A DNA stretch of 64,000 bases from Thiofilum flexile DSM 14609 (GTDB taxonomy: Bacteria > Pseudomonadota > Gammaproteobacteria > Thiotrichales > Thiotrichaceae): NCBI RefSeq assembly GCF_000380185.1, contig NZ_KB904813.1, forward strand, positions 1-64,000, given 5' to 3'. Below the pieces are notes generated by a model. That model was not told the origin of the DNA. It ran no database searches and was given only the letters and a program-made list of their open reading frames with translations. Positions 53,231-61,462 of the stretch are shown piece after piece. How positions within the stretch are numbered: the stretch's first letter is position 1; each line of letters begins with the position of its first letter. Position numbers and translations under genes: made by a program.

Positions 53231-53362
53231 TCAGGTGCTCCGGTAGCTGATGCAGACATCCACAGCCATATTCCCCGACAGGGCAGACCGCAGGGGTGGC
53301 AGGCCACCACCGTCAGCAGGCCAGAAACCAATCCGGTCATTGACTAGCCCCTTGCCAGTCAT
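53231..53362 (-). pseudogene. N-terminal fragment of an FAD-dependent oxidoreductase (copy B)
   Basis: From ATG 53362 the frame reads MTGKGLVNDRIGFW, PADGGGLPPLRSALSGNMAVDVCI and then loses homology (SYRST-stop). NDRIGFW-ADGGGLP-RSALSGNMAVDVCI aligns with NGRISFWYADIGGLPSRWSALPGDMAMDVCI of copy A, so both come from the same kind of gene. The nucleotide-binding glycine loop is already missing. Confidence 0.7.
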
Positions 53363-53544
53363 GCCACTCTCTCCAGACAAAATTCCATAGTACGCATCCC
53401 GTCCATTGCCCGGCCAGCCCGCAAAGCGGCTAGATATTGGTTGTATTTTAACCCGTCCGGAGGTTTTTGTTCCTTCGGGTGGACACAATTGTTATTAACC
53501 TCCTAAATAAATAGGAGGCAAAAACAAACTGTTAAACTAGCTCC

Positions 53545-53721
53545 ATGAAAAGTAGAGATACCCGACAGTTAAACCTCGCTGCCCAAACCGAAAAACGCGC
53601 GATAGCATTTCGTATACGCGAACAAGGCTATACCCAAAAGGCCATTGCCGCCGTAGTAGAGGTTCATCGCAGTACCCTAAAAAGCGTTGCGGTTTCAGCC
53701 ATCAGTTGCCTATTTAATTAG
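53545..53721 (+). pseudogene. IS630-type transposase N-terminal remnant
   Basis: 58 codons starting MKSRDTRQLNLAAQTEKRAIAF, then RIREQGYTQKAIAAVVEVHRSTLKS. This is the helix-turn-helix start of an IS630-family transposase (normally about 350 residues), ending abruptly in unrelated residues. GTTAAACTAG and a CCTCCTA/TAGGAGG inverted repeat just upstream (53499-53540) may be the element's end. Confidence 0.65.
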
Positions 53722-53737
53722 TGGCTTAATATAGGCC

Positions 53738-55744
53738 TTATTCACCATAACCCAGTACTAATTCACCGCTACATCCGGCATGCTCTGGACTCCCCACTAA
53801 TAACTTACCACTCAATTGGGCATGGGATAGTTGCAGTAGAATGGGCGCGGTACAGCTTTTATCATTATCACTCCAAGCCAGACTGAGCTGCCCTAGTGGA
53901 TGGTATAGTTGCTCATGTGTGACACTGCCTAGCCAGATGATCTGCTTGCTTCCATCAGGTTCTATCACCTGTTGTGGATAGAGCCGAAGCACAAAGCGCC
54001 CATTAGCATCAGGTTTTTGCAGCGTAAATCTTTGCGCTCGCCCCGCCTGTAGTTTGGGGAGCACGGGCAATTGTTCTATAGGTGTATTCCCCATGACTAC
54101 CTCATTCATACTGGCAAGAGAGAGGTGAGGGGCTATCTGCCAATCGGGCAAAATGGCTTGCAACTGCACCAAATTACCTTTCCATTGCAGTATAAAGGGT
54201 TCCTCATGTGCGCCATGTAGATCTTGGCGGTAAGCCGGTAGACTAGCCCAGCCCCCTTGTAGCCAAGGTTGAGTCAGGGTAATCGGTAGAGGAGGTTGGC
54301 GTTGGTATTTCTGCTCGGCATTATCCCAGCTACTATACACATGCCAGCTTGTGAGCAGGATATAGCTCAAGCCAGCTCCTAATATCACTTTTTGAGTGAG
54401 TGCTGAAGTCACATTCTCTTGCCGAAATACTTCAGCAAATACCAATACCAGCAAAGTACTAAAAAATAGGCTCCCCAACACATCCGAAGGCCAGTGTGCT
54501 CCCAGATAAATGCGTGATAATGAAATTAAGCCTGCCAGTAGGGTGAGTATTAGTACGGTTAAATAGCGCTTATAGCCTTGCCAGCCTTTTAGAGTAAACC
54601 AGATCAGCAAACCTGCCAAGAGAGCGCTGAATCCAGCATGCCCACTAGGGAAGGAATAAACATCACCCCCTGCATAGAGATCCACCAAGGGGCGCGGACG
54701 CTGTAATAGATTTTTAGTGCCAAAGATAAAGATAGCGTCTACTAACATAGCCAACACTATGCCACCCAGCAATTGATAGCTGCGTTGCCAGAGCAATACA
54801 CCTAGCACCACGATGACCACCCCACTAATGACCAGCACATCACCGGATAGGGTAGCTACCAGCATGGGTATATCTGACCAATCAGTGCGTAACCCCTGCA
54901 AGCCCTGACTCAGAGCACTATCCAACCCATCTAGCCCGCTTTGTCTTATTACACTGACAAATACAAAAATTAGCCCACTAGTCGCTAACCCCAGTAGCAG
55001 ATACATACTCGCTTCTTGTCGAAATCCAGCATACTCCGCCAGAATCAAGCGCCCTAATAGACCATTACGCCAAGTCGGGTGCTGTTGAATTTTATGCTCC
55101 AGTGCTTGCTGCCAACGGGGTAAATAATAAATCCCCAAGCGAATCACCCGATTCACTAGCCAGATCAAAAGCATACCTAGTAGTAATAATAGGCCGACTG
55201 TAACGGCTAGACGTCGACTAACACCGGCTAGCAATGCTAGTAGCCAACCCGCCGACATACTAGGTAACAAATGAGTCGCAGCCCAAGCAAACGCCGATAC
55301 CGCATTCAATACACTAAAGCGCAGTGGATTCATGCCCATCATCCCCGCGATACCGGGGACGACCGCTTTTACCCCCGGAATGAAGCGCCCAATTACCACA
55401 CTCTTACCGCCATGATGGGTGAAATAATCCTGCCCCTTATGGAGCAAACTCTGATAGCGCGAAAACGGCCAGACTCCATATAAGCGCTCACGGTAATGGT
55501 GTCCGATCCAATAAGACACCGCATCGCCTACGATAGCACCTAAGGCAGTAGCCAGAAAAATAGGCCAGAAACTGAGTTTGCCCAACCCCACCAATCCACC
55601 TAGCCCCACCAGTACAATAGTGCTAGGTATAAATAGCCCCACAACTAACAATGCCTCTCCAGCACTGATGAGAAAAGCTAACTCTATGGCTAACCAGGGA
55701 TGTTGAGCGGTGTAGTCCATGATAGTTTGCAGATAGGCGTGCAT
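53738..55744 (-). CDS. DedA - PAP2 phosphatase - LssY_C fusion membrane protein
   Basis: 668 residues in three parts. Residues about 1-215 form a DedA/VTT domain with EALLVVGLFIPSTIVL and GRFIPGVKAVVPGIAGM. Residues about 240-440 form a PAP2 phosphatase with the catalytic triad K-x6-RP (KNLLQRPRP), PSGH (YSFPSGHAG) and SR-x5-H-x3-D (SRIYLGAHWPSD). The C-terminal 190 residues match the LssY_C domain, probably periplasmic. DedA proteins scramble or flip lipid carriers and PAP2 enzymes dephosphorylate them, so the fusion suggests coupled recycling of a lipid phosphate such as undecaprenyl pyrophosphate. Confidence 0.87.
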   Translation of the reverse strand: MHAYLQTIMDYTAQHPWLAIELAFLISAGEALLVVGLFIPSTIVLVGLGGLVGLGKLSFWPIFLATALGAIVGDAVSYWIGHHYRERLYGVWPFSRYQSLLHKGQDYFTHHGGKSVVIGRFIPGVKAVVPGIAGMMGMNPLRFSVLNAVSAFAWAATHLLPSMSAGWLLALLAGVSRRLAVTVGLLLLLGMLLIWLVNRVIRLGIYYLPRWQQALEHKIQQHPTWRNGLLGRLILAEYAGFRQEASMYLLLGLATSGLIFVFVSVIRQSGLDGLDSALSQGLQGLRTDWSDIPMLVATLSGDVLVISGVVIVVLGVLLWQRSYQLLGGIVLAMLVDAIFIFGTKNLLQRPRPLVDLYAGGDVYSFPSGHAGFSALLAGLLIWFTLKGWQGYKRYLTVLILTLLAGLISLSRIYLGAHWPSDVLGSLFFSTLLVLVFAEVFRQENVTSALTQKVILGAGLSYILLTSWHVYSSWDNAEQKYQRQPPLPITLTQPWLQGGWASLPAYRQDLHGAHEEPFILQWKGNLVQLQAILPDWQIAPHLSLASMNEVVMGNTPIEQLPVLPKLQAGRAQRFTLQKPDANGRFVLRLYPQQVIEPDGSKQIIWLGSVTHEQLYHPLGQLSLAWSDNDKSCTAPILLQLSHAQLSGKLLVGSPEHAGCSGELVLGYGE

Positions 55745-55780
55745 GGGGAACGGTGTCCTGTGTAGATGTAGGGATTAGTA

Positions 55781-56581
55781 TTAGTCTAGTTCGGCAATCG
55801 GTTTACCTGTTTTTTCCATTTGTGTCTCGCGGTAAACAGCCACTATCAACACAATAGCAAAGAATGCTGAGGAGCCAATAGTACCTAGATCTAGCCCGCC
55901 TTTGTCGTGCGATTTAGTTAACCAATCACCAAAAGTCGCACCAAATGGGCGAGTCAACACAAAGGCTAGCCAAAACAGCAAGGTGCCAGATACTTTAGTG
56001 TATAAGTGTAGTAGAGCAATAAGGAGCAGTATACCGGAAATCAGGGCAGCACTCGCCGCAAAACCCAAGCCTAAATCATCCGCCACAAAATCACCCGCTG
56101 CGGTGCCTAGGGTATTCGCAATGAGGAAGGCTAGCCAGTAAAAAACCTCTACCGGCGTATTGCTAACATATTCCACATTGATGGACTTCTCACGCCAATA
56201 CCATGCTAATAAGACCACTAATAGCAAAATCACCAATAAGGCAGAACCTGCCATATAACCTAGCCCTAGGGTGCGATCAATGAAGTCCGATATAGCCGTT
56301 CCAGCAATAGCGGAGGCTGTAAAGGTCAGCCAGTAAGTGATCGGCTCATAACGTCGGATAGCCAACTTAGCACCCAACAGCACCAGAAATAGACCCATGA
56401 AAATCAGGATAGTAGTGCCATAACCGAGGTTATAGGTCATGGAAAACATGTCCGCTCCTGTTTCCCCTAGCGTGGTCGAGGCGATCTTAATGACCCAATA
56501 CAGCAGGATAATGTGTGGTACACGATTGATCAGTGTGTCGGTTAAATCAATCGCTTGGCTACTCAAGTTTGTATTACTCAT
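55781..56581 (-). CDS. COG4705-type membrane protein, paralogue A
   Basis: 266 residues, about eight transmembrane helices. A two-helix unit repeats four times, each with an aromatic opening and an acidic end: YWVIKIASTTLGETGAD, YWLTFTASAIAGTAISD, YWLAFLIANTLGTAAGD and FWLAFVLTRPFGATFGD. The family is uncharacterised (membrane-anchored, COG4705). A paralogue of the same length lies at 57236-58036. It is divergent from the PepSY gene, with two direct-repeat boxes in the gap (56650-56666 and 56727-56743). The intramembrane acidic residues suggest cation handling; this is inference. Confidence 0.75.
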   Translation of the reverse strand: MSNTNLSSQAIDLTDTLINRVPHIILLYWVIKIASTTLGETGADMFSMTYNLGYGTTILIFMGLFLVLLGAKLAIRRYEPITYWLTFTASAIAGTAISDFIDRTLGLGYMAGSALLVILLLVVLLAWYWREKSINVEYVSNTPVEVFYWLAFLIANTLGTAAGDFVADDLGLGFAASAALISGILLLIALLHLYTKVSGTLLFWLAFVLTRPFGATFGDWLTKSHDKGGLDLGTIGSSAFFAIVLIVAVYRETQMEKTGKPIAELD

Positions 56582-56649
56582 TGATAAGAACCCTTAGTTG
56601 CATTTAGCAATCTCGCTTGTTTTTAGATCGGAGCATGATGCAGGGCAAC

Positions 56650-56666
56650 ACTTAAAAGAGACTTAG
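56650..56666 (+). promoter_or_regulatory. Response-regulator box 1: ACTTAA-N5-ACTTAG
   Basis: Two hexamers with 11-base period, ACTTAA-AAGAG-ACTTAG, in the gap between COG4705 paralogue A and the PepSY gene. The same pattern (ACTTAG-TAATG-ACTTAG on the minus strand) occurs at 58173-58189 in front of the response regulator. Direct repeats of this spacing are typical of OmpR/PmrA/QseB-type dimers. Confidence 0.6.
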
Positions 56667-56726
56667 AGCTAGCGCAGAAATAAGGACAGGGCAGTATTTA
56701 AGAGCGAGATAATGTTTTTTCGCGCA

Positions 56727-56743
56727 CTAATCTCTAACTAAGT
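56727..56743 (-). promoter_or_regulatory. Response-regulator box 3 (degenerate): ACTTAG-N5-GATTAG
   Basis: On the minus strand, ACTTAG-TTAGA-GATTAG, a second copy in the PepSY/COG4705-A gap with one weaker half-site. It lies 73 bases before the PepSY ATG. Confidence 0.45.
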
Positions 56744-56815
56744 TTTAGGCACTAGGCTTTGAGTTACACCATTAGCGTGTATTGTTATTGATAGCTTAAA
56801 AAAAGGAATCTGATT

Positions 56816-57160
56816 ATGAAAAGGGTAAACAAATTAATTCTTACGGGTTTTGTTGCTTCTACATTAATGAGTGGCGCTGCCTTTGCTGATAATGATAGTG
56901 CGGCGGCGGCCTCAGCTGCTATTAGTCTAAATGATGCTGTCGCGAAAGCATTACAAGCGACTCCCGGAACCGCTGTAGGGGTTGATTTCTCTACGGAAAA
57001 AGGCCAGAACGTTTGGGAGGTAGAGATTATTGCTGCTGACCAAACCAGCCATGAAGTTCAAATTGATGCTGCCAATGGTTCAGTCGTAAAAAATGCGGTG
57101 GATAATGAGCAAGATGATGAAGATGAGGGCGACAAAGACGATGATGGCGATAAGAAATAA
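56816..57160 (+). CDS. Periplasmic PepSY-domain protein
   Basis: 114 residues: signal peptide (MKRVNKLILTGFVASTLMSGAAFA), one PepSY domain (SLNDAVAKALQATPGTAVGVDFSTEKGQNVWEVEIIA ... VQIDAANGSVV, about 35-95) and a very acidic tail of Asp/Glu/Lys. PepSY proteins next to QseBC/PmrAB-like systems are often regulated by them and bind or buffer cations or peptides in the periplasm. AAAAAGGAATCTGATT precedes the ATG. The acidic tail could chelate divalent cations; inference. Confidence 0.85.
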   Translation: MKRVNKLILTGFVASTLMSGAAFADNDSAAAASAAISLNDAVAKALQATPGTAVGVDFSTEKGQNVWEVEIIAADQTSHEVQIDAANGSVVKNAVDNEQDDEDEGDKDDDGDKK

Positions 57161-57194
57161 TTCAGCTAAGTTTTAAATAGGCTGACTGATCTAA

Positions 57195-57229
57195 GGCTCG
57201 CAAATACCCCAGTTGTTTGCGAGCCTTTT
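57195..57229 (+). terminator. Terminator after the PepSY gene
   Basis: GGCTCGCAAA (57195-57204) pairs with TTTGCGAGCC (57216-57225), followed by TTTTCT. It lies 35 bases after the PepSY stop and also just past the stop of the convergent COG4705 paralogue B. Confidence 0.85.
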
Positions 57230-57235
57230 CTATTG

Positions 57236-58036
57236 TTAGTCAGTAGTTAGCGTTTTAGGAGCATCTACACGAAATAGGGTCAAATAGCCAACCAGTATGG
57301 CAATAGCTACTAGAAACACCTCACTGGTTACTACCGTTCCTAGTCCCAACCCACCCGCATTCACGGGTTGAGCTAACAGGTCGCCTAGAGAAGCACCTAA
57401 TGGGCGAGTAATGATATAAGCCAACCAAAATGCCAGTACGCTATTGAGTCCAAGCAGGTAATAGCCCAAGGTAATAAGCAGAATGGCAGTACCGAAAATT
57501 AGTGCTGAAACCGCATATCCCAGCCCCAGACTTTCCGCCATTAGATCACCCGCAGCCGTACCTAGTGCAAACGTAACTAGAATGGCAGCCCAGTAAAACA
57601 ATTCACGTCTTAGGGTACTGATACTATGGATCGATAGCGAGCCTTCTTTCCAGTACCACAAGGCGAAGGTCAAGATCAGAGCAAGACTAAAACCAGCCGT
57701 TGACGATGTCAGTGGAATATTCAAATTATCAGTTAGGTTATCGGTAATCAGAGTACCAACAATACTGACCATGACGACGGTCAGCCAGTATAACCAAGGA
57801 ATATAGCTTTTGGCGCGTAGCTGTAGAAAGAGGATAATCCCTAGTACCATACTCATCAGAATAGAGGTGGTCGGCAGCCCGAAATGTAGATTGAAAATCA
57901 GATAATCCGCGCCAGTTTCTCCTACTGTGGTGGCTAGAATTTTTATAATCCAGAAAAACAAGGTGATAATAACCGGCACCTTGATGGCAAGGGCAGGGTC
58001 TGTAGGTAATGCCCCTGATGTTGTAATGTCAGCCAT
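57236..58036 (-). CDS. COG4705-type membrane protein, paralogue B
   Basis: 266 residues, the same length and fold as paralogue A: FFWIIKILATTVGETGADYL, VMVSIVGTLITDNLTDN, FYWAAILVTFALGTAAGDLMAESLGLGYA and FWLAYIITRPLGASLGDLL are the four acidic-ended repeat units. It is divergent from the two-component system, with box 2 (58173-58189) between them. Function unknown; see paralogue A. Confidence 0.75.
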   Translation of the reverse strand: MADITTSGALPTDPALAIKVPVIITLFFWIIKILATTVGETGADYLIFNLHFGLPTTSILMSMVLGIILFLQLRAKSYIPWLYWLTVVMVSIVGTLITDNLTDNLNIPLTSSTAGFSLALILTFALWYWKEGSLSIHSISTLRRELFYWAAILVTFALGTAAGDLMAESLGLGYAVSALIFGTAILLITLGYYLLGLNSVLAFWLAYIITRPLGASLGDLLAQPVNAGGLGLGTVVTSEVFLVAIAILVGYLTLFRVDAPKTLTTD

Positions 58037-58172
58037 AGGAAATCTCCAGAAAGCTAGTGAATGTTGATGAGTGGGGCAGAATAGCCCCGATGAATTTGGC
58101 AGGTTAAAGTCTGGATGTTAAAAATTAGCTGGTGCTTAGTTAGTGAGGGGGAGCGCTGGTGTTAGTTTGTTT

Positions 58173-58189
58173 CTAAGTCATTACTAAGT
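58173..58189 (-). promoter_or_regulatory. Response-regulator box 2: ACTTAG-N5-ACTTAG
   Basis: Plus strand CTAAGT-CATTA-CTAAGT, that is ACTTAG-TAATG-ACTTAG on the minus strand. A perfect direct repeat with 11-base period, 45 bases before the response-regulator ATG and 137 before COG4705 paralogue B. It probably gives autoregulation and controls the divergent gene. Confidence 0.65.
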
Positions 58190-58233
58190 TTTCTGTTTTA
58201 TGATCTAGGTTTGGTGTCGGTAGGATAGGAGCC

Positions 58234-58899
58234 ATGCGTATTTTACTGGTAGAGGATGATGGGCTGATCGGTGAGGCGGTTGGACAGGCACTTAAAGATG
58301 AAGCCTATGCCCTAGATTGGGTCAGGGACGGTGAGCAGGCTTTAGGGGCAATTCAGATTCAAGAGTATGGGCTTATTCTGCTGGATTTGGGCTTGCCCCG
58401 TCGGGATGGTTTTGCGGTGTTGCAGCACTTGCGGCAGACCAAGCAGCTAGTACCTGTGATTATTATCACCGCTCGTGATTCCGTAGAAGAACGGATTAAG
58501 GGATTAGATTTCGGTGCTGATGACTATCTGGTTAAACCCTTTGCCATTAATGAGCTATTAGCCCGCATGCGAGCCATTATTCGCCGTCATCAGGGTAATG
58601 CTAACCCAGTGCTCAGTAATGGAGTTATTTGCCTAGATCCTGCCACCCGTGAGGCTCAGCGTGAAGCGGAGGAGCGTATTCAGCTTTCGGCACGGGAATA
58701 TGCCTTATTACATGCGCTGATGTTGCGCCCCGGTAGTATCTTGTCACGCTCGGAGTTAGAGGAGCGTATTTATGGCTGGAATGAAGAGGTGGAAAGCAAT
58801 GTGGTCGAGTTTCTGATTCATTCCCTGCGTCGTAAGCTGGGCAAGGATGCGATTAAAAATATACGCGGTTTGGGGTGGATGGTGAGTAAAGCTGTATGA
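58234..58899 (+). CDS. OmpR-family response regulator (QseB/PmrA-like)
   Basis: 221 residues. Receiver domain with VEDDG, phosphoacceptor Asp51 in LILLDLGLPRRDG, and the KPF lysine; then a winged-helix OmpR DNA-binding domain (LSAREYALLHALMLRPGSILSRSELEERIYGW ... VVEFLIHSLRRKLG). Wording is nearest QseB/PmrA. Overlaps the kinase by 4 bases (ATGA). Candidate targets are the direct-repeat boxes at 56650, 56727 and 58173. Confidence 0.92.
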   Translation: MRILLVEDDGLIGEAVGQALKDEAYALDWVRDGEQALGAIQIQEYGLILLDLGLPRRDGFAVLQHLRQTKQLVPVIIITARDSVEERIKGLDFGADDYLVKPFAINELLARMRAIIRRHQGNANPVLSNGVICLDPATREAQREAEERIQLSAREYALLHALMLRPGSILSRSELEERIYGWNEEVESNVVEFLIHSLRRKLGKDAIKNIRGLGWMVSKAV

Positions 58900-60212
58900 A
58901 ATACCCGTATTCGCTGCAAAGAGCTTTGAGCCGTTGGATTATGTTGTCTACGGTGCTGTTTGCTTTGCTAGGCGGAACGATATCGGGCTTCAATGCTTAT
59001 CATGAGGCGCGTGAATATCAGGATATGCACCTGCAGCAGGTGGGCAGTTTATTAGAAGCAGGTAGCGTCAGACCAAAGAAGTTGCCTCAAAACCAAGTAG
59101 ATCAGCAAGATAAACATGAGGATGAAATCTTGTTGGTACTGCAATTAGATACAGCTCCGCTAGATTACCGCGAGCTAACCGAAAAACTGCCAGATGGTTT
59201 ACATACTCTCAACTGGCAAGGGCGTGAATGGCGTACTCTATTAGTGACACATGCACCGGAGCGTTTTGCAGTAGCGCAACTGACAGAAATTCGCAATGAA
59301 CTAGCACTAGAAAGCACCCTACAATCTGTCTTACCGCTCCTGTTATTGACCCCTGTTTTATTGCTGTTAGTACATGGGGTCATTCGCTATAACCTAAGGC
59401 CAGTAACACGGCTCGCTAACAAGGTGGATGCTCGTCATGAGCAGGATCTAACGCCATTAGAGGATAGTCGAATTCCGCAAGAGCTTATGCCCTTTATTCG
59501 TTCCCTCAATCATCTCCTAATGCGCGTGGGGCAAAGTATGGCTCAACAGCGGCGTTTTGTGGCAGATGCTGCCCATGAATTGCGTACTCCGTTAACAGCC
59601 TTATCCTTGATGGCTGAAAATGTGGCTCGTGCTCCTGATCTGGAAACGGTTAGAGAACGCCTACAGCCCTTACAAACCAGCCAGCAACGGATGCAAGCAC
59701 TGGTAAATCAGCTATTGGGGTTGGCACGTTTGCAGGGGCGTAAACCTGTCGAGCTTAAGCCCACTAGATTATTGGCTTGTGTACAAAGTGTGGTAGCCGA
59801 CCTCTATCCATTAGCCGAGTCACGCCAGATTGATTTGGGTATGAACCGTCAAGCAGATTTAATAGTTGCGGATGATGAGGGTAGTCTGGCGCAGTTGATA
59901 CGTAATGGATTGGAAAATGCCCTGCGTTATACTCCAGTAGGGGGACGGGTCGATATTGAGCTATATCAGGAGGGCAAGTGTGCGGTGCTACAGATTTGTG
60001 ATACTGGCTTCGGTATTCCAGAGACTGAACTAGAGCGGGTCTTTGAGCCTTTCCACCGTGCTGCGGTACACAGTGAATCCGGCTCCGGCCTAGGACTCAC
60101 CATTAGTCGGGAAGTAGCTCAACGTTTGGGTGGGCAAGTATGGTTACAGAATCAGCCTAAGGGTGGGCTATGCTTCCATTACCAACAGCCCCTGCTAGAG
60201 GAGCCATCATAG
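58896..60212 (+). CDS. Sensor histidine kinase (QseC-like)
   Basis: 438 residues. Two transmembrane helices (about 15-35 and 145-165) enclose a periplasmic sensor of about 110 residues. A HAMP-like stretch is followed by the H-box FVADAAHELRTPLTAL with His227, N-box IRNGLENALRYTP, G1 ICDTGFGIPE and G2 GSGLGLTISREVA. It lies in an operon with the response regulator. The signal is unknown; the PepSY protein and acidic-repeat membrane proteins nearby hint at cation or envelope stress. Confidence 0.92.
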   Translation: MKYPYSLQRALSRWIMLSTVLFALLGGTISGFNAYHEAREYQDMHLQQVGSLLEAGSVRPKKLPQNQVDQQDKHEDEILLVLQLDTAPLDYRELTEKLPDGLHTLNWQGREWRTLLVTHAPERFAVAQLTEIRNELALESTLQSVLPLLLLTPVLLLLVHGVIRYNLRPVTRLANKVDARHEQDLTPLEDSRIPQELMPFIRSLNHLLMRVGQSMAQQRRFVADAAHELRTPLTALSLMAENVARAPDLETVRERLQPLQTSQQRMQALVNQLLGLARLQGRKPVELKPTRLLACVQSVVADLYPLAESRQIDLGMNRQADLIVADDEGSLAQLIRNGLENALRYTPVGGRVDIELYQEGKCAVLQICDTGFGIPETELERVFEPFHRAAVHSESGSGLGLTISREVAQRLGGQVWLQNQPKGGLCFHYQQPLLEEPS

Positions 60213-60218
60213 CTTTGC

Positions 60219-60383
60219 TTAGATCTCCATCATCACAAAATCATCTTTTCCTACCCCACAATCAGGGCAGTGCCAATCACTAGGCACATCTTCCCAGCGT
60301 GTACCAGCGGGAATGCCATCTTGAGGCCAGCCTTTTTCTTCTTCATATACCCAACCACATACAATGCACATCCACGTTTTCAT
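60219..60383 (-). CDS. Rubredoxin
   Basis: A 54-residue protein: MKTWMCIVCGWVYEEEKGWP, then QDGIPAGTRWEDVPSDWHCP and DCGVGKDDFVMMEI. The iron ligands are C6-x2-C9 and C39-x2-C42, with the aromatic core (W, Y, W, F) in place. AGGAG precedes the ATG by 6 bases. It carries single electrons in the cytoplasm, often to oxygen- or superoxide-reducing partners; no partner is adjacent. Convergent with the sensor kinase. Confidence 0.93.
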   Translation of the reverse strand: MKTWMCIVCGWVYEEEKGWPQDGIPAGTRWEDVPSDWHCPDCGVGKDDFVMMEI

Positions 60384-60442
60384 TGTTACTCCTTTAATAG
60401 TTATTGAGTCAAATGCGACAAAGCGATCAGGTTCACGTTTTT

Positions 60443-61462
60443 CTAGGATTGAGCCTGCCTAAACTCTTCGATTGGCTTAGTCAAAAGGTGTGATATTACA
60501 TGCTTCACGCTCTCACTTCTCAATACATCGCGTGAAGGACCTGCGAATTTGGGATCGTGCATAATAATATGAATGAGCGCAAGTGTTGGCTTCCAGCCCG
60601 CGTGCTTAAAGGCATCTTGCAACCCTTCAACATGCGTTCCTCCCTCAACCGATGCTAAACCATTGACCCAAGAGATGTACTTCGTTTTTCTTTGTGAGTC
60701 TCCTAGTGTAGCGACCTGTACCTGAATTTTATTTGACATACCTTCAAAATAAAACGCTATGGGTAGCTTATCAGCGAGGGCGGGGGTTCTATAATGAATA
60801 TAGGCTAAATCTAGTAAGCCTCGGTATGCAATAAACCGCTCCTGCTGATACTCAACGATAAGCCTCGGATAAAAGTGAGCCAACTCAAACATCGTTTTCC
60901 TTAAATCAAAGTGATCTAGTGAGTATCCTTGAAAAATCTCCCTATCCAGTTGGAACTCTAGCGTAGTTCCACTAGAGCCTAGGTATTTTTGTTCAGAGGC
61001 TTTACCTAATATTTTTCCCTTGCCAAAGCGTTGCTTCCAGATTGATGAGCCGTTAGAGCTAGTTACGTTTATAAATTCTGACGCAGCGTTAATGGCCGCT
61101 AATCCAAGCCCACCTCCAACTAAATGAATATGTGGTGCGTGATTGTCAGCAGTCGGTGAATTATGTCGATGAGTAAAATAAAATTCTGCCAATGAAAGGT
61201 TTGGATCGGGGGAAGGCTTATCATAAGGCAGGCCAGGACCGTCATCTGAAACCCAAATGATTTTCTCATTAAAGCCTACTTGTACTTTGGTAGCGTTTCC
61301 AGCAAGGTATTGGTCGACAGCATTTGCAACAACCTCGTAAATGGCATGATTAACCGCTAAAGAATTAATCTCTCCAAAAAACATTCCCGGTCGTTTGCGA
61401 ATAGCCTCAACAAGGGAGAGCGCTTTTGTATTTGCGGGATTATACTCTTCCATTAAACTCAC
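60443..61462 (-). CDS. Stand-alone GyrB-type GHKL ATPase with transducer domain
   Basis: 339 residues, matching only the 43-kDa ATPase half of GyrB/ParE. ALSLVEAIRKRPGMFFG, IYEVVANAVD with catalytic Glu43 and Asn47, WVSDDGPGLP (Asp73/Asp74-x-G-x-G), LVGGGLGLAAINAAS, and the transducer motifs SVEGGTHVEGLQDAF and HDPKFAGPSRDVL. The QTK loop that senses ATP in gyrase is replaced by GPSR, and no TOPRIM or DNA-cleavage region follows. It overlaps a broken HEAT-repeat gene by 23 bases. It could be an orphan regulator of gyrase or part of an accessory system. Confidence 0.78.
   Translation of the reverse strand: MSLMEEYNPANTKALSLVEAIRKRPGMFFGEINSLAVNHAIYEVVANAVDQYLAGNATKVQVGFNEKIIWVSDDGPGLPYDKPSPDPNLSLAEFYFTHRHNSPTADNHAPHIHLVGGGLGLAAINAASEFINVTSSNGSSIWKQRFGKGKILGKASEQKYLGSSGTTLEFQLDREIFQGYSLDHFDLRKTMFELAHFYPRLIVEYQQERFIAYRGLLDLAYIHYRTPALADKLPIAFYFEGMSNKIQVQVATLGDSQRKTKYISWVNGLASVEGGTHVEGLQDAFKHAGWKPTLALIHIIMHDPKFAGPSRDVLRSESVKHVISHLLTKPIEEFRQAQS

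Larger units (their letters stand above)
53115..53737. other. Debris region between the crystallin gene and the DedA fusion
   Basis: Contains a second FAD-oxidoreductase fragment (53231-53362), a CCTCCTA/TAGGAGG inverted repeat (53499-53518) and an IS630-type HTH remnant (53545-53721). No intact gene is seen. Confidence 0.7.
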
